The position numbers and the translations under genes were made by a program. A DNA stretch of 58,959 nucleotides, from positions 1 to 58,959 of the forward strand of contig NZ_KB893734.1 in the NCBI RefSeq assembly GCF_000374165.1, in the 5' to 3' direction. The DNA comes from Parafrankia elaeagni (GTDB taxonomy: Bacteria > Actinomycetota > Actinomycetes > Frankiales > Frankiaceae). A model generated the notes under the pieces. The model searched no databases and was not told the DNA's origin. It saw nothing but the letters and a program-made list of their open reading frames with translations. Each line of letters opens with the position of its first letter. The first letter of the stretch is position 1. Of the stretch, positions 51,246 to 58,959 are shown in pieces.

Positions 51246-53174
51246 CTAGACCGACCTGCTGGCTACCAGCGGCGCGGGAGCTGCCTGCAGCGCGACCGGA
51301 CGGTTGGCCTCCGGCACGGGCAGTGGTTCCGTCCGCTCGCGGAACACGCGCTTGAGCGTCTTGCCGGTGACGCCGACGGGGAACTCGCTCCACGGCAGGA
51401 TGTCCACGGCCACCAGCTCCTCCTCGGCGCTCAGCAGCGCGTTCAGCTCGTCGCGCAGCCGTGCCGCACCGATCCCGGACCCGAACCCGGACTCGAACCC
51501 GGACCCGGGCCGCAGGGCCACCGCGGCAGCCGGGCGCTGGGTCCCGTCCGGCTGGCGCGCCCCGTAGACGCAGGTGTCGAACACGGCCGGGTGACGGTGG
51601 ATCCGCTCCTCGATCGGCAGGCTGTAGACGTCGCCGCCGCCGGTGCGGATCACGTCGACCTCACGGTCGAGCTGCACCACGTGTCCGCCCGACCAGCGGG
51701 CGACGTCCCCGGTGAAGAACCAGCCGTCCCGGACCGCCTCGTAGGTGAGCGAATGGTTGTTCCAGTAGGCCTCGAAGAGCGTCTTCCCGCGCACCTCCAG
51801 ACGGCCCACCTGCCCGCGGGGGACCGGCGCGCCGTCGCGGGCGATCCGCACGGCGGGGCCGAACGGAGCCGAGTGGCGCCGCCCGATCCGGCGGTCGTAC
51901 CGGCGGGTCAGGCGCGAGTAGTACCGCAGGACGGACGGCGTGCCGACCTCGCTGGACCCCTGCGCGTCGAGGTAGACGGAGCCACGCAGCGGCAGGCCCA
52001 GCCGGCGGAAGGTGCCGCCCACCTGGACGCACGGCCGGATCATCGCCTCGTGCGCCGCGTCGGCGGTGCTGGCCCAGAACCGCATGGCCCGCAGGTCGTG
52101 GTCCGCCAGCGGCACCTGGCGCAGCTGGGTGTAGGTGATGGGAAAGCCGAAGAAGCCGGTGTAGCGGTCGCGGGCCAGCTCCTCGACCACGCCCACGGCG
52201 TCGAAGTCCCGGCCGGTGGCCGCCGTCCAGTGCGCCCGCACGCCCAGCAGCAGCATGCAGTGGAAGGTCAGGATCACCGCCTGGTGGTTGTTGGGGACGG
52301 CCATGTACCCCCGGTCCCGGCGGGGCGAGACGTGGACGTAGCACAGCCACCCCCGCATGGCCCGGGACTGCGGGCCGTTGCGCAGGATGACGGCCTTCGG
52401 GAACCCGGTCGTCCCCGACGTGTGCACCAGGTAGAGCGGCTCCCGGGGGCCGCGCCGCACCGCGGGAGCGGGTTCGGTGGCCGCGGCGAGCAGGTCCTCG
52501 ATCCAGTGGACGGCGGGCGCCGTGCCACCGTCCGGGGCGCGGCGCAGGGCGCCGTGCAGCTCCCGCACGTCGGACTCGGGGACGTCACCCACCCGCCCGA
52601 CGAGGACGACGGTGTCGACCCGGCCCGGCGCGCCACCCTCCCGCAGCACCCGCAGCAGCGTGGGGACGTCCGCGAACAGGATCCGGGCGTCGATGTTGAC
52701 CAGGTAGGGGGCCACCTTGTCCGCGGCGAAGGCGCCGTTCATCGGACAGGCGACCCCGCCGGCCCGCACCACCCCCAGGTGCAGGAGGTGGATGTCGAGG
52801 TGGTTCCGCTTGAGCACGGCGACCCGCTGCCCGTGGCGCAGGCCGAGCGCGTGCAGCGCGGCCGCGAGCCGTCCGGCCGTCGCCTGGATGTCGCGTGCCG
52901 TCCACCCGTCCGGGCCCGGCCCGCCGGTGCCGGCGGTTCCTCCGGTGCCGGCGGTGTCCCCGGTTCCTCCGGTGCCGGGCAGGGACCACGAGCACGGCTC
53001 GTCACTGGTGAACAGGACACGGCCGCGGTGCCGGCGGGCGGCCCGGTCAGGTGTCCGTTCCAACGACATGGGGCTCAGCGCGAGCCGCAGCCGCCGCGGC
53101 AGGGCGAGCGACGCGCAGACGAATGCCAGGTAGGCGGCGAGAAGCCCGAGGAGAACGAACAGAGCGATGATCAT
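51246..53174 (-). CDS. Membrane-anchored acyl-CoA/acyl-AMP ligase (FATP/very-long-chain type)
   Basis: A 642-residue ANL-family enzyme that would adenylate a long-chain acid and transfer it to CoA or a carrier. Residues 2-24 form an N-terminal membrane helix (MIIALFVLLGLLAAYLAFVC). The P-loop-like motif is YLVHTSGTTGFPKAV, the AMP motif lies in YLDAQGSSEVGT, the hinge in DGWFFTGDVARWSGGHVVQLDREVD, and the C-terminal lysine in GVTGKTLKRVF. This order and the membrane anchor fit FATP/Fad-type very-long-chain ligases. A Gly/Thr tandem (GTGGTGDTAGTGGTAGTGG) lies near residue 75. ATG 53174 begins directly at the anchor. Confidence 0.93.
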   Translation of the reverse strand: MIIALFVLLGLLAAYLAFVCASLALPRRLRLALSPMSLERTPDRAARRHRGRVLFTSDEPCSWSLPGTGGTGDTAGTGGTAGTGGPGPDGWTARDIQATAGRLAAALHALGLRHGQRVAVLKRNHLDIHLLHLGVVRAGGVACPMNGAFAADKVAPYLVNIDARILFADVPTLLRVLREGGAPGRVDTVVLVGRVGDVPESDVRELHGALRRAPDGGTAPAVHWIEDLLAAATEPAPAVRRGPREPLYLVHTSGTTGFPKAVILRNGPQSRAMRGWLCYVHVSPRRDRGYMAVPNNHQAVILTFHCMLLLGVRAHWTAATGRDFDAVGVVEELARDRYTGFFGFPITYTQLRQVPLADHDLRAMRFWASTADAAHEAMIRPCVQVGGTFRRLGLPLRGSVYLDAQGSSEVGTPSVLRYYSRLTRRYDRRIGRRHSAPFGPAVRIARDGAPVPRGQVGRLEVRGKTLFEAYWNNHSLTYEAVRDGWFFTGDVARWSGGHVVQLDREVDVIRTGGGDVYSLPIEERIHRHPAVFDTCVYGARQPDGTQRPAAAVALRPGSGFESGFGSGIGAARLRDELNALLSAEEELVAVDILPWSEFPVGVTGKTLKRVFRERTEPLPVPEANRPVALQAAPAPLVASRSV

Positions 53175-53189
53175 CGATGTCCCCGGGTC

Positions 53190-53993
53190 TCAGGCGACCG
53201 GCTGGATGGTGCGCTGCTCCGGGAGCGTGGCGGCGATGCCGTCCCACAGTGCCGCGCGGGCCCGCAGACAGCCGTTCACCACGCTCGCGCACTCCCGCCA
53301 GCAGTGCGGGTCCTCGCCGGCCAGGGCGACGAGCATCGCCATCGCCATCGGCGTGTGCTGCTCCCCGTCGACGGCGACATGCCGGGCCAGGTAGTCGCGG
53401 AAGGTGCGCAGCTGCACGTTGCCTTCCAGGACCTGCGAGAACATCTCGGGGATCAGGTCCTCGCGGCCGAACGCGAACGCCGCGGCCAGCGCATGCGTCG
53501 GCGCGGTTGTCAGCAGCTCCCAGGTGGCGCGGACGAACGTCGCCGCCGGTGCGGGCACCCCCGCGCGGACGACCGCGACGGGTACCGCCGTGCCCATGGC
53601 GAGCTCCGCGAGGAACCGTCTGACCGGGCCCGTGTCCGCCCCGGCCTCCTCCATGCCCGCCAGGTAGAGCTCGAAGTGGCTGATGTAGGACTCGCCGTAT
53701 TCGTCGCTCTCCTCGACGAGGACGATCTCGTTGATCAGGCGTCGGCACTCGCGGTGGGTGGTCGGCACCCACGGCACGTCGACGCAGGTGAGCTCGCGCT
53801 GCAGGGTCTTCAGCAACGACATGAAGTCCCAGACCGCGAAGACGTGGCTGGTCATGAAGGCGGTGACGTCGTCCGCCGTCACCAGCCGGCCGTACATGGG
53901 ATGGGCGAGCACGGTGTTGCGGGACGCCGCCGTCTCCGCCGTGAGCCAGGCGATCGACGGATGGGTACCGCCCCAGGAATAACGACTCGGCAC
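53190..53993 (-). CDS. DUF3050 protein (heme-oxygenase-like fold)
   Basis: A 267-residue all-helical protein of the DUF3050 family, in the heme-oxygenase-like superfamily that includes non-heme diiron oxygenases. Family features: [86 protein letters not shown], with His and Glu residues suited to bind metal. The reaction is unknown. GTG 53993 gives the family-typical N-terminus ([10 protein letters not shown]). It is 15 bases upstream of the ligase gene, so the two are very likely co-expressed. Confidence 0.9.
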   Translation of the reverse strand: MPSRYSWGGTHPSIAWLTAETAASRNTVLAHPMYGRLVTADDVTAFMTSHVFAVWDFMSLLKTLQRELTCVDVPWVPTTHRECRRLINEIVLVEESDEYGESYISHFELYLAGMEEAGADTGPVRRFLAELAMGTAVPVAVVRAGVPAPAATFVRATWELLTTAPTHALAAAFAFGREDLIPEMFSQVLEGNVQLRTFRDYLARHVAVDGEQHTPMAMAMLVALAGEDPHCWRECASVVNGCLRARAALWDGIAATLPEQRTIQPVA

Positions 53994-54392
53994 GTGTCAT
54001 CAACCCCTTGCGTGAACGATGAGGAAGAACCGGATCAGGCCGGACCGCGGCGGCGGACCTGTCGGGACGCCGTGGCGCCGGCCCCGTCGCGTCCAGGAGG
54101 GGCCGGCCCGGCCGGCTGCCCCGCGCGACGGACCACCGGCGGTGGCCGGTAGCCGGCAGGTTCCCGGCAGTCGGTAGCGCCCCGGTAGCGTTGCGGCAGC
54201 AGGCCGCTGCTACCCCGCGGGCACCCCACGCAGAGCCAATGCAGGGCCACGCCGCGAGCCTGTGGCGCCGCCCGGCCGGCCGCCGGTTTCAGAGCCCCCG
54301 GGTTAGCCGGGCCCGCGAGCCGGGCAGGGGTCAGGACAGGTCCGACCTCGTCGAAACAGGTCCGACCTCATCGAAGCGGACGAAGGGCGCGG
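53994..54392. other. Divergent promoter region of the DUF3050 module
   Basis: About 400 bases without a gene. Two near-identical 20-bp units (54337-54356, 54357-54376), each with an 11-bp palindrome AGGTC-C-GACCT, precede the zinc-ribbon gene. GGTAGC recurs several times at 54140-54230. Confidence 0.5.
54337..54376 (+). promoter_or_regulatory. Tandem palindromic operator-like sites
   Basis: Two 20-bp direct repeats (18 of 20 identical), CAGGTCCGACCTCGTCGAAA and its partner. Each contains AGGTCcGACCT (54338-54348 and 54358-54368), exactly two helical turns apart. A cooperative dimer pair could bind the same DNA face, just before the ribosome site of the gene at 54393 and upstream of the DUF3050 gene on the other strand. 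Confidence 0.5.
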
Positions 54393-54824
54393 GTGATGAT
54401 CGACAAGCCTCAGGTGCTGGATGTCGAGAGTGCACACGCGGAGATCTTCTTCCGCTGCCGGCGGTGCCATCACAGCTGGCACCGCTCGTTCACCGTCTCC
54501 CGCTGGTTCGAGGACGACGGCGGGTTCATGGAGGTCTACCGCCACCACGGTGTGCCGGTGCCGTCGCCGCGGAGTGGTCTGATCTGCGTCTTCTGCGAAG
54601 GGCTTCCGGTCGACTGGGCGGAGACCCCGCTGCCGCCGCTGGCAGCGCGTGAGGAGCAGCCGGCCGCGGCCGGCCGGGTGGCGGGATCAGCGGCGGGCCG
54701 GACCGTTCCCTGGCCCTCGTGGCGCACCCCGGCGCGGGACGAGTGGCCGCCGCGCCGTCCCACCTTCCCGTTCCTGCTCCCGCTGCGGCCGCAGCTCCAC
54801 CCTCGTACGTTCCACTTCCCGTGA
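54393..54824 (+). CDS. Small zinc-ribbon-like protein
   Basis: A 143-residue protein with a Cys pair and His residues in FFRCRRCHHSWHRSF and a second Cys pair in ICVFCEGLP, forming a likely structural zinc site. The last 60 residues are Pro/Arg-rich and disordered (PFLLPLRPQLHP). No catalytic motif is seen; a nucleic-acid or protein-binding adaptor is likely. GTG 54393 or ATG 54396 is preceded by GAAGG. It converges with the small membrane gene across a perfect 36-bp palindrome. Confidence 0.75.
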   Translation: MMIDKPQVLDVESAHAEIFFRCRRCHHSWHRSFTVSRWFEDDGGFMEVYRHHGVPVPSPRSGLICVFCEGLPVDWAETPLPPLAAREEQPAAAGRVAGSAAGRTVPWPSWRTPARDEWPPRRPTFPFLLPLRPQLHPRTFHFP

Positions 54825-54850
54825 CCGGACGGGAGGCCGGCCACCAGCCG

Positions 54851-54886
54851 GCCCTGCGGGTGGCTCCGCGGAGCCACCCGCAGGGC
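54851..54886. terminator. Perfect 36-bp palindrome, bidirectional terminator
   Basis: An 18-bp arm GCCCTGCGGGTGGCTCCG is followed directly by its complement, with no unpaired centre in DNA; in RNA the central CCGCGG would open as a loop. It lies between convergent genes (54393 + and 54892 -). Confidence 0.85.
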
Positions 54887-54891
54887 GGATC

Positions 54892-55104
54892 TCAGCTCTC
54901 CACGGCGTCGCCGGGCGGGGGGTAGCCCTCGCGGTAGCGGCGCCCGTCCGCGGTGTAGCGGATCGGCGCGGTGACGGCAGCGGCCCCGTAGCGGCGGCGG
55001 TCAGCGCGGTGGTCGCGAGCAACAATGATCATAGGTACGGCGAACATGACGGCGAGCAGGGCGACTGCGACGAGCAGCCGGCCCCATCCGAAGTCCGGGT
55101 CCAT
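54892..55104 (-). CDS. Small membrane protein
   Basis: A 70-residue protein with one membrane helix (GRLLVAVALLAVMFAVPMIIVA, residues 8-29) followed by a basic cytoplasmic tail (RDHRADRRRYG... RYREGYPPPGDAVES). No family is recognised with certainty. ATG 55104. It is 89 bases downstream of another membrane protein gene on the same strand. Confidence 0.65.
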   Translation of the reverse strand: MDPDFGWGRLLVAVALLAVMFAVPMIIVARDHRADRRRYGAAAVTAPIRYTADGRRYREGYPPPGDAVES

Positions 55105-55193
55105 CTCGACTCCTGGGAGCAGGCCTCGGGACGGGCACGGCAGGACACGCCTCCGGCGGGCCCCGGTTCAGGTCCTCGAGGCATGGGCGGCTG

Positions 55194-55631
55194 TCAGCGG
55201 CTGGAAGCCGCCGGAGGGCCGCGGGATCCGGGGCCGCCGCCGCCGCGGTGCGGGGTGCGCCCGGCCGCGCCAGGTCGGGCCGCCAGCCAGGCGGCGCCCA
55301 GAACGAGGACGCACAGGGCCGCGCCCAGCCCGAGCAGCTGATGTTCCGAGCGCTGGTGGTGGCTGGTCGCGAGCAGCGGCTGGGCGTCGAGCCATGGGCG
55401 CAGGGTGTTCCCGCGCTTCGGCGCTGCCGCGTTGACGGGCTCCGCGACCGCCGCGGCCCTCCGCGAGACGGTGGCGGACCAGACGGCGGGCGCGAGATGG
55501 GCGGACCACTGCTGTGGAGCCGGATGCCCGTGCCCACGGGGCAGCGCATCCGGTGCCCCCACCAGCCCCAGCACCGCGACGATGGCCACGAGAAGCGGCC
55601 AGGCGCGCCTGGTGAGGGGGGTTGGCATCAC
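55194..55631 (-). CDS. Membrane/secreted protein of unknown function
   Basis: A 145-residue protein with an N-terminal membrane segment or signal (AWPLLVAIVAVLGLVGAPDALP), a His/Pro/Ala-rich middle and a second helix near residues 98-116 (LLGLGAALCVLVLGAAWLA). The start GTG/ATG at 55631/55628 directly follows the stop of the helicase-nuclease gene (TAG GTG ATG), so it is translationally coupled. No conserved domain is recognised. Confidence 0.65.
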   Translation of the reverse strand: MMPTPLTRRAWPLLVAIVAVLGLVGAPDALPRGHGHPAPQQWSAHLAPAVWSATVSRRAAAVAEPVNAAAPKRGNTLRPWLDAQPLLATSHHQRSEHQLLGLGAALCVLVLGAAWLAARPGAAGRTPHRGGGGPGSRGPPAASSR

Positions 55632-58600
55632 CTAGAGGGTAGCTTCGCCGCTGCCGCCCGCGGCCCGGTCGGCGTGGCCGGGGCGCAGCAACCGGGCCAC
55701 CGAGCCGTACCGCCGGGCGACCTCCGACTCCGCCGGGAAGTACTGGACCAGCCCGTGCGCCGAGCCGGCTCCCGGCGGCCCGGGCCCGTCGGCCCCGGGC
55801 CGTGCGCTGACCGGCTGGTCCTGGGCGCGGTCCACGGCGCGCAGGACGGCCTGGGCCTCCCGCTGGGTCAGCCAGACGATCCGGCGGCCACCGGCTCCGG
55901 GATTGGGACGTGGGCGTAGCACGACAGCGGCCTCGGGGGCGAACTCGGTGTCGCCCACGGATCCGCCCGGCGCGGATCCGTGGGCCGGGGCGGCCGGAGA
56001 CCAGCGATCACAGGGGTCGATGGAGATGACCCGGGCGCGGCCACCCGTCGCGCTGATCGGCACGTCCCGGGCGAGCGCGAGCGCGGCGAGGACGGCCTCG
56101 GCCTCCTCGCGGCGTACCCAGCCCGCGTGCCGGAACCCGCCCGGTGGGTCGATCGTCGGGCCGGGGCCCGGGTCGACCGGCGGGACGGGCCGTTGCCCGG
56201 GTACCGCCGGCCTGGCGGTGGCCGGCGCGGTCGACAGTGCCCCGGACGGAGCGGGCGTGCGGACTGGAACCGGCAGGGGCGTCGGCGAGGGAGCCGGGAG
56301 GGACAACGGAGCGGGAGCCGGAACAGGCCTGGTCGCCGGTGTGGGGCGGATGCCCATCTGGTCGAGCCGGTGCCAGAGGCCCTCGAGCGTGCGGGTGGGC
56401 TGCCGGTAGAACTCGGAACCCCTGATCCGCCAGAAGGTCCAGCCGAGTCGTTCGAGGATCCGCTGGCGGCGTAGGTCGGCCTCCCACTGGTCGGGACCGT
56501 GGTAACGGTCGCCGTCGCACTCGACGGCGAGCCGGCTGGACTCGCCTTCGATGACCAGGTCGATCCGGAACCGCCCCACCGGATGCTGCGGGCGCACCCG
56601 GTAGCCGCGGGCCAGGATCTCGCGCAGGACGGCCCGTTCGAACTCGCTCTCGCACAGGTCGACGAGCCGGGTGACCTCCTGTGCGGCCGGCGCCGCGTAC
56701 ATGTACTCGATCAGCTGGCGGCGGACGTCGTCGTCGCGCAGCGTCTCGGGTGCCACGGTGTGGAACACCCAGAGCTGGTCACGGGCCCGGCTCGCCGCCA
56801 CGTTCACCCGTTGCATGTCGCGCCGCCGGGTCGCCGCCGAGCGGTTGTCGTCGGCGACGACGGACAGGAAGATCACGTCGCGTTCGTCGCCCTGGAACTG
56901 GTACGGGTCGCCGACGCGGATCCGGCGCCGGACGTACTCCTCCTCGCCCAGCTTCTCGACCAGGCTGTGCTCGATCAGCCGCGGCTGGCCGGCGCCGAGC
57001 AGGGTCACGACTCCGAAGGTCATGCCGTCATAGGCGGGATCGGCGCAGCAGGCGATGATCTGGTCGACGACGGCGCCCGCCTCCACCTCGTTGGCGTCGC
57101 CGAAACGGCCCGGCGCCCGGCCCCCGCCCGCGACCCGGACCGGGCGCAGCGCCGGCCCGACCGTGACCTGCGGTGTCTCCCGCAGCGGCAGGATCTGGTG
57201 GTCGTAGAACCGGTTCGAGAAGCCGATGATCTCGGGCAGGCAGCGGAAGTGCTCCTTGAGCACCACCGTCCGCGGGAAGACCCGGGCGGCGGTGTCGTAG
57301 AGGCTGGCCTCGACGTCCAGCAGCGAGCGGTGGGCGACGTCGGGCAGGTGATCCTCGATCAGGGTGAACACCCGCTCCCGCGGGATGCCGACCGCGGAGG
57401 GGCTGGTCTGCTGGTCGTCGCCGACGACGACGGCCTTGCGGCCGAGGCTCAGCACGCCGAGCGAGAGCACGTCGCACTGGCTGGACTCGTCGACGATGAC
57501 GACGTCGAACGGGTCGTTCACCCGGGGATCGAAGCTCTCCATCACCCGGTGGATCGGCATGATCCAGATCGGGACGGCGCCCATCGCCGCGGTCATGTGG
57601 GTGCGGGCCTCGGCCCGCCACCGGCCGGCGAACCGGCCCGTTCCCTTGCCGACACGGCTGAGTGCCTGGACCCAGCCGGTGAGTGCCTGGCGTTGTTCCG
57701 AGCCGAGGTTGCGGGCGAGCGCGAGTCGGGCCGAGCGGCGGGCCACGTCGAGCACGAGGCGGCGGCCGGCCTCGGTCGAGGCGTCCAGACGTCGTTGCAG
57801 GGCCGGGATGTCCGCGCCGGCGTGCAGGTCGGCGAGCCAGGTCTCGGCCTGGCGCCACCGCCACAGCGCCGCCAGCTGTTCGGGATCCCCGCAGAGCGCC
57901 GGGTCCGCGCCGGTGGACAGCACCCGGGCGGCCCAGCGGGGGGCCGCGACGGCGAGGCGCCCGGCCAGCTCGGCGCGGCGGTCGACCGCGGGCCGCAGCC
58001 CCCGCAGCCGGGCGGCGGTGTCGAGCGCGCGCGCCCAGCCGGCCAGATCCCGGCGGGAGAGCGTGTCGCCGAGCTCCGACCACAGCGGGCTGGCCGCCGC
58101 CGCGGCGCGGCCGGCCCGCACCTGTTCGGTGAGCCCGGTGAGTTCCGCCTGCGCCGCCAGCTGGGCGATCCGGGTGCCGGCGAGGCCGAGCAGGTCGGCA
58201 TGGCGCAGCAGGTCGGCGGAACTCGGACGGGGCGGCACGTCCCGGAACAGGGCGGCCAGCCGGGCCGCCAGTTCCCGGCCGGGACCCGCCTCCCAGGCCA
58301 GCGCGGACGTCATCCGGTCGCTGGCCGCGTCCAGCGCGGGAAGCGCGGCGAACGCCGCCTGCGCCGGACTGCCGACACCTGGACCGCCGCCTTCCGGACC
58401 ATTGGTGCCGTAGCCGCCGAGTGCGCCAGGGCCGGGGCCGGGCCCGTCGGTGATGGGAGGGGCACCAAGCTGGCCAGCCATGTCCGTGTAGCGGCCGAGG
58501 ACGGCGCTGACCCGGAGCCGGCCGGTGATCGCGGCGGCAGCGACGTCCAGGTCCTCGACAGTCCGCGCCGGGTAGCCGTCGATGTGGAGCTGGTCGGCGA

Positions 58601-58959
58601 AGTCGCGGAGCTCCCGCCCGCCGAAGCGGGGCAGGCCGCGGCCGGCGGCGAAGCGGGCACGCAGCTCGCCGAGCAGGTCCAGCTGGGCCCGGGGGTCGCC
58701 GCCGGGAACGTCGACGCGGTGCCCGAAGAGCGCCCCCCGCAGGGCGTGCAGGTCGGCGACCGCTGCCGCGAGCTCCTGCGCCTGCACCCGCCAGAAGTCG
58801 GCCAGCCGGGGCGAGGAGGCGCACTGGTCTCGCAGGGTCACCAGCCACGGCTCCTCCAGCGGGCCGAGCGCCGCGGCGCCCGCCAGGACCTCGGCGCGCA
58901 GCGCGGCGATTCCGGCGTCGCCGAGCCGGTCGACCGCCGCGGAGGCCAGCCCGGCCCGC
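55632..58959 (-). CDS. Superfamily 1 helicase fused to a Vsr/MTES_1575-like nuclease domain, 5' end beyond the window
   Basis: The frame runs unbroken from the right edge to TAG at 55632-55634 (1108 codons visible), beyond the first GTG candidate (58841), so the N-terminus is outside. Visible helicase motifs: VDESSQCD (II), GDDQQTSPSAVG (III), LKEHFRCLPEIIGFSN (IV), FQGDERDVIFLS (V), VAASRARDQLWVF (VI). The Walker A must lie upstream. A nuclease-like domain follows (FRIDLVIEGESSRLAVECDGDRYHGPDQWEADLRRQRIL), an endonuclease fold of the REase_MTES_1575 type. Beyond it, two Ala-rich repeat units (EAEAVLAALALARDVPIS / EAQAVLRAVDRAQDQPVS) occur in a Pro-rich tail. DNA repair or anti-phage defence are both possible roles. 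Confidence 0.9.
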   Translation of the reverse strand, partial: RAGLASAAVDRLGDAGIAALRAEVLAGAAALGPLEEPWLVTLRDQCASSPRLADFWRVQAQELAAAVADLHALRGALFGHRVDVPGGDPRAQLDLLGELRARFAAGRGLPRFGGRELRDFADQLHIDGYPARTVEDLDVAAAAITGRLRVSAVLGRYTDMAGQLGAPPITDGPGPGPGALGGYGTNGPEGGGPGVGSPAQAAFAALPALDAASDRMTSALAWEAGPGRELAARLAALFRDVPPRPSSADLLRHADLLGLAGTRIAQLAAQAELTGLTEQVRAGRAAAAASPLWSELGDTLSRRDLAGWARALDTAARLRGLRPAVDRRAELAGRLAVAAPRWAARVLSTGADPALCGDPEQLAALWRWRQAETWLADLHAGADIPALQRRLDASTEAGRRLVLDVARRSARLALARNLGSEQRQALTGWVQALSRVGKGTGRFAGRWRAEARTHMTAAMGAVPIWIMPIHRVMESFDPRVNDPFDVVIVDESSQCDVLSLGVLSLGRKAVVVGDDQQTSPSAVGIPRERVFTLIEDHLPDVAHRSLLDVEASLYDTAARVFPRTVVLKEHFRCLPEIIGFSNRFYDHQILPLRETPQVTVGPALRPVRVAGGGRAPGRFGDANEVEAGAVVDQIIACCADPAYDGMTFGVVTLLGAGQPRLIEHSLVEKLGEEEYVRRRIRVGDPYQFQGDERDVIFLSVVADDNRSAATRRRDMQRVNVAASRARDQLWVFHTVAPETLRDDDVRRQLIEYMYAAPAAQEVTRLVDLCESEFERAVLREILARGYRVRPQHPVGRFRIDLVIEGESSRLAVECDGDRYHGPDQWEADLRRQRILERLGWTFWRIRGSEFYRQPTRTLEGLWHRLDQMGIRPTPATRPVPAPAPLSLPAPSPTPLPVPVRTPAPSGALSTAPATARPAVPGQRPVPPVDPGPGPTIDPPGGFRHAGWVRREEAEAVLAALALARDVPISATGGRARVISIDPCDRWSPAAPAHGSAPGGSVGDTEFAPEAAVVLRPRPNPGAGGRRIVWLTQREAQAVLRAVDRAQDQPVSARPGADGPGPPGAGSAHGLVQYFPAESEVARRYGSVARLLRPGHADRAAGGSGEATL

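Noticed and set aside
1-58959. tRNA, rRNA or known riboswitch
   Set aside because: No cloverleaf, rRNA segment or conserved riboswitch core was recognised in the gaps examined by eye; a covariance search would be decisive.

Overview
The window is very GC-rich, with strong third-position G/C bias and dense use of GTG starts and ATGA/GTGA overlaps. That, together with a conservon operon, a SARP regulator, a type II aromatic polyketide gene set and a DnaE1-type polymerase, points to an actinobacterium. The gene content is most like a Frankia-type organism, but the genus is an inference.

Left part (1-22.8 kb). The window opens in the 3' end of an ISAzo13-type transposase. It abuts a pectate lyase whose signal peptide lacks its beginning, so the insertion probably decapitated it. 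An arabinanase (GH43) follows. Next come a 57-58 bp copy of the dnaE 3' end, a hairpin, and a PadR-ABC-FtsX operon with a conspicuous operator-like inverted repeat, then a DEXX-box ATPase. The reverse strand carries dnaE, a PLP decarboxylase, a DEAD-box helicase, a GT87 membrane glycosyltransferase, a DUF445 protein, a small membrane protein and a degenerate thiamine-enzyme-like protein. A 58-codon gene of unknown function lies divergent from the decarboxylase and ends in a perfect terminator hairpin.

Middle (22.8-28.9 kb). A complete conservon (cvnA-B-C-D: NIT-domain sensor kinase-like protein, roadblock protein, DUF742 protein, small GTPase) is followed by a translationally coupled LuxR-type regulator.

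Type II polyketide locus (29.3-35.8 kb). TcmI-type cyclase, ACP, aromatase (SRPBCC), cupin, KS-alpha, KS-beta/CLF, ketoreductase and two ABM monooxygenases lie on the + strand, closed by a very strong hairpin. The set resembles spore-pigment systems, with a ketoreductase added. The CLF has Gly where the conserved Gln of the decarboxylation motif is expected.

Accessory part (35.9-54 kb). An amidohydrolase and an enoyl-CoA hydratase diverge from a 17-bp palindrome. They are followed by a PAS protein, an AraC regulator, a two-gene ABC exporter whose ATP sites are complementarily degenerate, a SARP regulator lacking the NB-ARC nucleotide-binding core, and a TPR-like protein. A compact reverse-strand module comes next: a 3-hydroxyacid-dehydrogenase-like protein, a carboxymuconolactone-decarboxylase-like protein, a membrane-anchored acyl-CoA ligase and a DUF3050 (heme-oxygenase-like) protein. 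It may make or modify an acyl group.

Right edge (54-58.96 kb). A zinc-ribbon-like small protein, two small membrane proteins and a large helicase-nuclease (cut by the window end) complete the window. No tRNA, rRNA, CRISPR array or recognisable riboswitch was seen.
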